Assembly: GCF_004005995.1 (NCBI RefSeq)
Contig: NZ_CP034767.1
Location: 930,001-994,000 of the forward strand
Direction: 5' to 3'
DNA: 64,000 nucleotides
Origin: Devosia sp. 1566
GTDB taxonomy: Bacteria > Pseudomonadota > Alphaproteobacteria > Rhizobiales > Devosiaceae
The position numbers and the translations under genes were made by a program. The stretch's first letter is position 1. Each line of letters starts with the position of its first letter. Below, in pieces: positions 57,888 through 64,000 of this stretch. The notes below the pieces were generated by a model. The model searched no databases. It was not told the origin of the DNA and worked only from the letters and a program-made list of their open reading frames with translations.

Positions 57888-58847
57888 CTATTCGGCGGCC
57901 AGTGGCTGCTGCTCGATGGTGTCGCGGAAAAACGCGATGGTCTTTTCCAGACCCTCGCGCAGCGCTACATTCGGCTCCCAGCCCAGCACGTCGCGTGCCT
58001 TGCTGATATCGGGCTTGCGCTGCTTGGGATCATCCACCGGCAGATCGGTGTACACCACCTTGGAGCCGGAATTGGTCAGCTCCACCACAAGCTCGGCCAG
58101 TTGGCCAATGGTGAACTCCACCGGATTGCCGGTATTGATCGGGCCGGTGACTTCCGGTCCGGTATTCATCATGCGGTGCATGGCGTCCACGAGGTCGCTG
58201 ACATAGCAGAATGAGCGGGTCTGGTTGCCGGTGCCGTAAACGGTGATCGGCTTGCCCTGCAGCGCCTGGACGATGAAGTTGGACACGACGCGACCATCGG
58301 CCGGGTGCATGTTGGGGCCATAGGTGTTGAAGATGCGGATCACCTTGATCTGCACATCGTGCTGGCGGTGATAATCAAAGAACAGGGTTTCGGCGCAGCG
58401 CTTGCCTTCGTCATAGCAGGAGCGCGGGCCGATCGGGTTCACATGACCCCAATAGCCTTCGTGCTGGGGATGCACTTCCGGATCGCCATAGACCTCCGAG
58501 GTCGAGGCCTGCAGCACCGGCACGCGCAGGCGCTTGGCGAGCCCGAGCATGTTGATGGCGCCCATGACGCTGGTCTTGGTGGTCTGGACCGGATCGAACT
58601 GGTAGTGCACCGGCGAAGCGGGACAGGCCAGGTTGTAGATCTGGTCCACTTCCACATAAAGGGGGAAGGTCACGTCGTGGCGCATGAACTCGAAGCGCTT
58701 GTTGTCGAGCAGGGCTTCGATGTTGCGGCGCCGGCCGGTGAAGAGATTGTCGACGCACAGCACTTCATTGCCTTCGTCGAGCAGTTTTGCGCAGAGATGC
58801 GAGCCGATGAACCCGGCGCCACCCGTGACCAAAATGCGCTTGCTCAT
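57888..58847 (-). CDS. UDP-glucuronate decarboxylase (UDP-xylose synthase)
   Basis: Extended SDR of 319 aa. NAD loop [55 protein letters not shown], the catalytic Tyr-x3-Lys in [13 protein letters not shown], and [20 protein letters not shown] are the full set of UXS signatures. It converts UDP-glucuronate to UDP-xylose. The convergent ugd gene supplies its substrate. The xylose-containing product is not identified. Confidence 0.95.
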   Translation of the reverse strand: MSKRILVTGGAGFIGSHLCAKLLDEGNEVLCVDNLFTGRRRNIEALLDNKRFEFMRHDVTFPLYVEVDQIYNLACPASPVHYQFDPVQTTKTSVMGAINMLGLAKRLRVPVLQASTSEVYGDPEVHPQHEGYWGHVNPIGPRSCYDEGKRCAETLFFDYHRQHDVQIKVIRIFNTYGPNMHPADGRVVSNFIVQALQGKPITVYGTGNQTRSFCYVSDLVDAMHRMMNTGPEVTGPINTGNPVEFTIGQLAELVVELTNSGSKVVYTDLPVDDPKQRKPDISKARDVLGWEPNVALREGLEKTIAFFRDTIEQQPLAAE

Positions 58848-58941
58848 GCAGACTCCGTCAAATTCAAGGTTTGTAGCTTGCGCGTAAAGCCTCCGGGCAG
58901 CGCCAGCAAGGACTTTTGCGCGCTGGGCCCGCTGCGCCGGT

Positions 58942-59907
58942 TCAGCGTCGCACGCGCCGGCTGAGCGAACTGGCTGAAACGGCTAGGAGAATAATGCCAC
59001 CGACAAGGATTTGCCGGACATAGCTATCCACGCTGAGCTGGGTGAGGCCGTTGTCGAGAATGCCCAGGATCAGCACGCCGACGATGGTGTAGAGCAGGCG
59101 CGGCTCGCCCTGTTCGGAGAGCGTGGAGCCCAGAAACACCGCCGCAATGGCGTTGAGCATGAGCCCGCTGCCCTGGGTAGGGTTGGCGGAGGCGACGCGG
59201 CTGGCATACATGATCCCCGCCATGGCCGCCGAGCCGCCAGTGAGGGCGAAGGCGATGAGCTTGAGCTTGCGCACGGCCACGCCGCTGAGATGGGCCGCCT
59301 CCATATTGCCGCCCATGGCGTAAAGCCGGCGGCCGAAAGTGGTTTGCTCGAGGAGGACCCAGGCGAGCGCGGCCACGGCGATGGCGAGGAGCGTCAGGTT
59401 CGGGATGGCAATGGCAACGCCGCCCCATTCGCCCAAGGGGAGCCCGCCGCGCGCGAAATCGCCGAACTCCGCAGGGATCGCCCGGCCCGAAATGGTCTTG
59501 CCGCCGCTGACCACGAAAGCGGCGCCCGACAGCATAGTGAGGGTGGCAAGGGTCGCGACAAAGGGCAGGATGCCGACATAGGCGATCAGCGCGCCATTGA
59601 TCGCGCCGCCCACGACGCCGACGAGGAGGCCAATGCCAACGGCGGCCCAGATCGGCACGCCAAAGGTGAACAGAATGGCGACCACAATGCCGGCGAGGCT
59701 CGCCATCGAGCCGACGCTGAGGTCGAAATCGCCCATCACCATGACAACAGTCATGCCGGCGGCGACCACGATCAGCATGCTCATCTGCTGGCTGATGTTG
59801 AGCCAGTTGCGGGCAGTCATGAAGGTGTCCGGCAGCAGCACCCAGAAGGTGACGAGGATCAGCGCGAAGCCAAGGAGGGTGCCATAGCGGCGAAGGAGGG
59901 TGAGCAT
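58942..59907 (-). CDS. Sugar ABC importer permease (RbsC type), second system
   Basis: Permease of 321 aa with [52 protein letters not shown] and [23 protein letters not shown], the RbsC-type blocks. AGGA is 7 nt before the ATG and the ATPase stop is only 4 nt upstream. It is the last gene of an SBP-ATPase-permease unit. It differs clearly from the permease of the fucose locus. Confidence 0.93.
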   Translation of the reverse strand: MLTLLRRYGTLLGFALILVTFWVLLPDTFMTARNWLNISQQMSMLIVVAAGMTVVMVMGDFDLSVGSMASLAGIVVAILFTFGVPIWAAVGIGLLVGVVGGAINGALIAYVGILPFVATLATLTMLSGAAFVVSGGKTISGRAIPAEFGDFARGGLPLGEWGGVAIAIPNLTLLAIAVAALAWVLLEQTTFGRRLYAMGGNMEAAHLSGVAVRKLKLIAFALTGGSAAMAGIMYASRVASANPTQGSGLMLNAIAAVFLGSTLSEQGEPRLLYTIVGVLILGILDNGLTQLSVDSYVRQILVGGIILLAVSASSLSRRVRR

Positions 59908-59911
59908 CGAA

Positions 59912-61471
59912 TTATCCTGTGGCGCGGCCGTAGCAAAGATTGAGCAGCTTTTCCTCGTCGAGCGCTGAGGCGGGGAGGATGTCGCTGATGGCGCCCTCGC
60001 GCATCACGGCGATGCGGTCGGCCATGCCCAAAAGCTCAGGCAGATCGGAGGAGACCAGCACCACGCCCATGCCGCGCGCGGTCATGGCGCGGATGATGGC
60101 ATAGACGTCGAACTTGGCGCCGACATCGACGCCCCTTGTGGGCTCGTCGAGCAGCAGGAGGCGCGGGTTGCCGACCAGCGCCTTGGCAAAAATGACCTTC
60201 TGCTGGTTGCCGCCGCTGAGCTCCTGCGCCCGCTGCCGGGGGCCAGCGGCTTTGAGGCGTACCAGTTCCCCCTGTTGGGCGGCCAGCGCCATCTCGTGGC
60301 GGGGTGTGAGGAAAGTGCCCCAGCGGCTATGGTCGGCCAGATGGGGCAGGGTGGTGTTCTCGAAAATGGGGCGGCTGAGGACGAGGCCTTCGGAGCGGCG
60401 CTCGCGCGGGATATAGCTGACGCCGGCACGCCAGGCATCGGCCGGGCTGCGCGGGCGATAAGGGGCGCCATCGAGGGTCATGGTGCCGCCGCTGGCGGCA
60501 AGATCGCCAAACAGGGTGCGCAGCAATTCGCGCTGGCCGGCATTGGCGATGCCGGCGATCCCCAGCACTTCCCCGGCATGGACGGCAAAGCTCAGCGCCT
60601 TGCCGCCGCGCGGGGTGAGCGCCTCGGCGGCGAGCACCACGGCTTCCCCGGGGGCGGTGGTGCGCGGCGGATAGGCCTCTTCGACGCGGCGGCCGATCAT
60701 CAGGGAGACCAGGTCATCATGGGTGATATCGGCGATGCGGCCGGTATCGATGCTGCGCCCGTCGCGGATCACCGTGGCCATGTCGCAGATGGCCATGACC
60801 TCATCGAGCCGGTGCGACACATAGAGCACGGCAGCGCCCCGGGCGCGCAGCTGGCGCAGCACGGTGAAGAGGCGCTCGGATTCGCCACGGCTGAGGGCGG
60901 CGGTGGGCTCGTCGAGCACGTAAAGGCGGGCCGGGGCGTCGGCCTCGCCGATAAAGGCGGCGGAGATGCGCACCAGCATCTGGTCGCCCAGCGACAGGCG
61001 CCCGAGCGGGGTGGCGGGATCGAGATGGGTGATACCGAGGAGCGCGAGGGTTTCGCTTGCGGCCTGGTTCAGGCGTCGCCAATCCACAAAGGCACCGGCG
61101 CGGCGCGGATAGGGGCGCCCCAGAAAGATGTTTTCCGCCACCGACAGCGCCGGAACGACATTGAATTCCTGGTGGATGAAACGAAAGCCGAGCCGATAGG
61201 CTTCGCGCGGGCTGCCGATGCGGATCGGGACGCCGTCGAGCACGATCTCGGCGGTGTCGGGGGCAACGACGCCGGCGAGGATCTTGATCAGGGTGGATTT
61301 GCCCGCCCCGTTCTCGCCCATCAGCGCATGGATTTCCCCGGCGTTGAGATCGAGATCGACACCGCGCAGGGCGGGCACGCCGCCATAGGCCTTGGCGACG
61401 CCGCGCAGCCGCAGCAAGGGCGAAGAGGAGGGAACCGGCGGCGCTGGGTCGCCGGGCAGGGGATGGCTCAG
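59912..61471 (-). CDS. Sugar ABC importer ATPase, second system, probable CTG start
   Basis: Double-ATPase of 519 aa: [41 protein letters not shown], then the second half [34 protein letters not shown] and DEPTRGVDVGAK. No ATG, GTG or TTG with a ribosome site precedes the first strand. GAGG at 61483-61480 lies 8 nt before a CTG at 61471, 3 nt after the stop of the binding-protein gene, and that frame reads SHPLPGDPAPPVPSSSPLL before LRLRGVAKAYGG. A TTG at 61417 has no ribosome site. I therefore give the CTG start, as inference. Confidence 0.8.
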   Translation of the reverse strand: MSHPLPGDPAPPVPSSSPLLRLRGVAKAYGGVPALRGVDLDLNAGEIHALMGENGAGKSTLIKILAGVVAPDTAEIVLDGVPIRIGSPREAYRLGFRFIHQEFNVVPALSVAENIFLGRPYPRRAGAFVDWRRLNQAASETLALLGITHLDPATPLGRLSLGDQMLVRISAAFIGEADAPARLYVLDEPTAALSRGESERLFTVLRQLRARGAAVLYVSHRLDEVMAICDMATVIRDGRSIDTGRIADITHDDLVSLMIGRRVEEAYPPRTTAPGEAVVLAAEALTPRGGKALSFAVHAGEVLGIAGIANAGQRELLRTLFGDLAASGGTMTLDGAPYRPRSPADAWRAGVSYIPRERRSEGLVLSRPIFENTTLPHLADHSRWGTFLTPRHEMALAAQQGELVRLKAAGPRQRAQELSGGNQQKVIFAKALVGNPRLLLLDEPTRGVDVGAKFDVYAIIRAMTARGMGVVLVSSDLPELLGMADRIAVMREGAISDILPASALDEEKLLNLCYGRATG

Positions 61472-61474
61472 CGT

Positions 61475-62416
61475 TTATTCCTCGCCCACATTGGCCGAGG
61501 TGATGAGCTTGGAGGGCACATAGATGACGCCCTGGACGATCTCTTCGCCCGCCAGCACACGTTCGACGGCGTCAGCGGCAGCGGTGCCGATGCCGGCAAA
61601 ATCCTGGGCGACGGTGGCTTCCAAATTGCCGCCGGCGCGGATGGCGTCGCGCGCCTGGGGATTGGCATCGATCCCGGTCACGACAATGCCCTCACCTTCG
61701 CGGCCGGCCGCCTCGATGGCCTGCAGCGCGCCGAGCGCCGGCTGGTCCCAGGCGGCCCAGACCGCCTTGATGCTGCCCGGCTCGGGATTGGCCGCAAGGA
61801 TGGCTTCCATCTTGGCGCGCGAATCGGCAATGCCGCCATCGGACACATCGGGGGTGACGCGATCGAGCACGGTGATATCGGGGAAGTTGCCAAAAACCGC
61901 ATCGGCCACGACGCCGCGCACCTGGACGGGCGGGAAGGCCTCGAAAACGAACATCACGATATTGCCCTCGCCATCGATCCGGTCGGCGACATAGGCCGCG
62001 GTTTCGGCGGCCATGGCATAGCCATTGCTCGTGACATTGGTGACGAGCAGCGGATCGGAGCCGGCATCCATGCCGATCACCGGAATGCCGGCATCCTCGG
62101 CGGCGCGCAGACCGGCGGTCACCTGGGTCGGATCGACATTGAGCACGATGGCATCAACGTTCTGGTTGACCATGTCTTCCATGCGGCTGATCACGGCCGC
62201 GACGTCGCCAGCGGTGTCGATCACATTGACGTCCCAATCCTTGCCTTCTGCGGCCGCCTCGAAGGCTTCCACATAGAACTGCGTGCCGGGCTGGGCCAGA
62301 TAGGGGGTGATCACCGCGATCTTGGATTGGGCGAGGGCAGCGCCCGCGCCAAGGCTGGCGGCAAGCAGAACAGTGCCGGCGAGCAGGCGCCGCGTCGTGG
62401 CCCGGGTAATGGTCAT
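61475..62416 (-). CDS. Periplasmic sugar-binding protein (RbsB type), second system
   Basis: Protein of 313 aa with a signal peptide (TRRLLAGTVLLAASLGAGAALAQ) and type I periplasmic-binding fold: KIAVITPYLAQPGTQFYVEAFEA, NQNVDAIVLNVDPTQVTAG, GIPVIGMDAGSD, VWAAWDQPALGALQAIEAAG and VVTGIDANPQARDAI. ATG at 62416 has GGGGGA upstream; the ATG at 62485 is too far upstream for a signal peptide. It is divergent from the FGGY kinase gene, hence probably supplies its sugar or polyol. The ligand is unknown. Confidence 0.9.
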   Translation of the reverse strand: MTITRATTRRLLAGTVLLAASLGAGAALAQSKIAVITPYLAQPGTQFYVEAFEAAAEGKDWDVNVIDTAGDVAAVISRMEDMVNQNVDAIVLNVDPTQVTAGLRAAEDAGIPVIGMDAGSDPLLVTNVTSNGYAMAAETAAYVADRIDGEGNIVMFVFEAFPPVQVRGVVADAVFGNFPDITVLDRVTPDVSDGGIADSRAKMEAILAANPEPGSIKAVWAAWDQPALGALQAIEAAGREGEGIVVTGIDANPQARDAIRAGGNLEATVAQDFAGIGTAAADAVERVLAGEEIVQGVIYVPSKLITSANVGEE

Positions 62417-62471
62417 GTGCTGGTGTCCCCCAATGCGGCGGGCCGCAAGGGCCCGCGCGTGTTTCCTTTTT

Positions 62472-62510
62472 CTAGCCGGCACCATATGGGAGAGCCCAGA
62501 GATCGGCTAG
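62472..62510. repeat. 7-bp inverted repeat in the divergent promoter
   Basis: CTAGCCG (62472-62478) and CGGCTAG (62504-62510) are perfect inverted copies 25 nt apart between the binding-protein and kinase genes. It may be an operator for a regulator not in this window. A CGGGCC/GGCCCG hairpin also lies at about 62443-62459, in the leader of the binding-protein gene. Confidence 0.4.
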
Positions 62511-62528
62511 AGTTTTGAGGACCGGCGC

Positions 62529-63974
62529 GTGGCGAAAAGCACACTTATCGGCGTGGATGTGGGGACAACCGCCACCAAGGCCGTGCTGATCGGGGAAGGG
62601 GGCGAGCGGCTGGCCGCCTTTTCGCAGGCTCACCCCACCCACCGCCCGCAGCCGGGCCATGCCGAGCAGGACCCGCGCGACTGGATGGCCGGCGTGCTGG
62701 CCGCGCTCGAGCGCTTTGCCGCCGAACATGACTTGAGCGGGCTGCAGGCGATCGGCATCTGCAGCCAAGTCAACACTCATGTGTTCGTCGATGGCGCAGG
62801 AGAGCCGCTCCTGCCCGCGATCACCTGGCAGGATACGCGCACCGCCCCCGATGCAGCCGCGCTCGAGGCGCAGGTGACGCCCGAGCAAAAGCTCGCCTGG
62901 TTCGGGGGCCCGGTGCCGATCGATGCCAGCCATGCTCTGTCACGCATGGCCTATGTCCGGCGCGTCGATCCCGCGCTTTATGCCCGGACAGCGCATGTGC
63001 TGCTGCCCAAGGATTTCTGCGTGCTGCAGCTGACTGGAGCCGTGGTGAGCGATCCCGTTTCGGCCGTGGGCATGGTCAATGAGCAGGGCTATGTCGCTGA
63101 TCTGCTCGATCTCGTGCCCGGTGCCGCTGCCAAGCTGCCGCCGCTGGCGAGCTTTACCACCGTAGCCGGACGGGTGCGGGCCGGGCTGCCCTGTGCGGGC
63201 ACCCCGGTGGTCGTGGGCGCCATGGATGCCTGGGGCGGCATGTTCGGCGTCGGGGTCGTGGGCAATGGCGATGCGATGTATCAAAGTGGCACCAGCGAGA
63301 TTGCCGGGATCGTGTCCGCAACCGTGGTGCCGACGCCGGGGGTGATCCTGTTTCCGCCCTATGAGGGGATCGTCATGCATGCCGCGCCCACGCAAATGGG
63401 CGGCGCGGCGCTGGGGTGGTTTGCCGGAGTGCTGGGGCGCAGCCCGGCCGACACCGCGGCGCTGGCAGGGAGTGCCAAAGGAACGGTGCCGCTGTTTTTG
63501 CCGCATCTGCAGGGGGAACGGGCGCCACTCTGGGACGGGCAAACCAGGGGCGTCTTTGCCCGGCTCGATCCGAGTGCGGGCGCGCCCGAAATGGCGCGCG
63601 GCGTGCTTGAAGGTGTGGCCTATGCGGTGCGGCTGGCTTTTGATGCGCTGCGCCAATCGAGCGCCGTGGAGCCCGCAGTGATCAATATTGGCGGCGGCGG
63701 CGCCCAATCGGACCTCTGGTGCCAGATCCGTGCCGATGTGCTGGGCACGCCTCTGCGGCGCTGCGTGGCGCCGGAATCGGCAGCGCTTGGCGCCGCGATT
63801 TTGGCCGGGCAATCGCAGGATGCGAGCACGCCGCTCGCCGAAGTGGTGCGCCGGCTGGTGCGGTTCGACCGGGTGTTCGAGCCGGATCGGGGGATGGCGG
63901 ATTACCATGCTGCGCGCCTGGGGCAGTATCGGCGACTTTATGAGGATCTGCGCGGGTTCAATAGCGGGTTTTGA
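62529..63974 (+). CDS. FGGY-family carbohydrate kinase
   Basis: ATP-dependent sugar or polyol kinase of 481 aa. Its N-terminal FGGY domain has GVDVGTTATKAVLIGEGG, HAEQDPRDWMAGV and ITWQDTRTAPDAAALE; the C-terminal domain has VVVGAMDAWGGMFGVG, YQSGTSEIAG and INIGGGGAQSDLWCQI. This shape is nearest to xylulokinase-like members, but substrate prediction within FGGY is unreliable by eye. Start is GTG at 62529. It is divergent from the second ABC importer (112 nt), so it probably phosphorylates its cargo. Only 26 nt of the window remain after its stop. Confidence 0.9.
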   Translation: MAKSTLIGVDVGTTATKAVLIGEGGERLAAFSQAHPTHRPQPGHAEQDPRDWMAGVLAALERFAAEHDLSGLQAIGICSQVNTHVFVDGAGEPLLPAITWQDTRTAPDAAALEAQVTPEQKLAWFGGPVPIDASHALSRMAYVRRVDPALYARTAHVLLPKDFCVLQLTGAVVSDPVSAVGMVNEQGYVADLLDLVPGAAAKLPPLASFTTVAGRVRAGLPCAGTPVVVGAMDAWGGMFGVGVVGNGDAMYQSGTSEIAGIVSATVVPTPGVILFPPYEGIVMHAAPTQMGGAALGWFAGVLGRSPADTAALAGSAKGTVPLFLPHLQGERAPLWDGQTRGVFARLDPSAGAPEMARGVLEGVAYAVRLAFDALRQSSAVEPAVINIGGGGAQSDLWCQIRADVLGTPLRRCVAPESAALGAAILAGQSQDASTPLAEVVRRLVRFDRVFEPDRGMADYHAARLGQYRRLYEDLRGFNSGF

Positions 63975-64000
63975 GGTTTTTTCTCGCGTGCAGGAGTGGG

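Noticed and set aside
60275..62518. A 747-codon plus-strand open frame opposite the second ABC importer
   Set aside because: It is opposite two well conserved genes, and its translation is Gly/His/Asp repeats without a family.

Overview
The window is 64 kb of GC-rich bacterial chromosome, almost fully coding, with no rRNA, tRNA, IS element, prophage or CRISPR array that I could recognise. The gene complement points to an alphaproteobacterium of the order Hyphomicrobiales, probably Devosia-like: an HWE-type histidine kinase, DUF2865, DUF1236 and DUF6894 proteins, a class II DAHP synthase, a cyanide-insensitive type cytochrome bd with its DUF2474 partner, and a promoter matching the alphaproteobacterial sigma-EcfG consensus. 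The genus is an inference from gene content only.

Layout. 0-24 kb is mostly housekeeping: an Lrp regulator and a VOC enzyme, moaA, rpiA, glutathione reductase, DAHP synthase, an HWE kinase with a tail-to-tail response regulator, an outer-membrane protein, nadE-gltX, a DUF2865 protein, a FAH-family hydrolase, cysS followed by two GFA proteins and cimA in one run, a LysM envelope protein, and an ArsR regulator coupled to an Atm1-like ABC exporter. 24-34 kb (minus strand) holds a PadR-controlled RND efflux pump, a short-chain dehydrogenase, an AGE-family sugar isomerase, fructose-1,6-bisphosphatase, a DUF6894 protein and a flavin reductase. 34-44 kb has an Fe-S (SufR-like) regulator overlapping a group III truncated haemoglobin, the sulfate/thiosulfate importer cysTWA, a divergent Mfd-like helicase, and cydAB plus a tiny DUF2474 gene.

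44-53.6 kb is an almost complete non-phosphorylating L-fucose oxidation locus: mutarotase, IclR regulator, 2-keto-3-deoxy-L-fuconate dehydrogenase, fuconolactonase, an RbsABC-type importer, L-fuconate dehydratase and L-fucose dehydrogenase. The final C-C cleaving enzyme is not in the cluster. 53.8-58.9 kb carries envelope-sugar genes: a Wzz/BYK tyrosine autokinase, UDP-glucose dehydrogenase and UDP-glucuronate decarboxylase (UDP-xylose formation). 58.9-64 kb is a second sugar ABC importer divergent from a FGGY sugar kinase.

The signals most worth checking are not in the large genes. A 15-codon leader ORF with two Cys codons (the last directly before the stop) precedes cysS. A 25-codon ORF, also ending in a Cys codon, overlaps the start of cysT. 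Two genes have no conventional start where the protein should begin but have a Shine-Dalgarno sequence before a CTG. One GFA gene has an apparent one-base frameshift close to its stop. A 38-codon DUF2474 gene is tucked between cydB and the Mfd-like gene.
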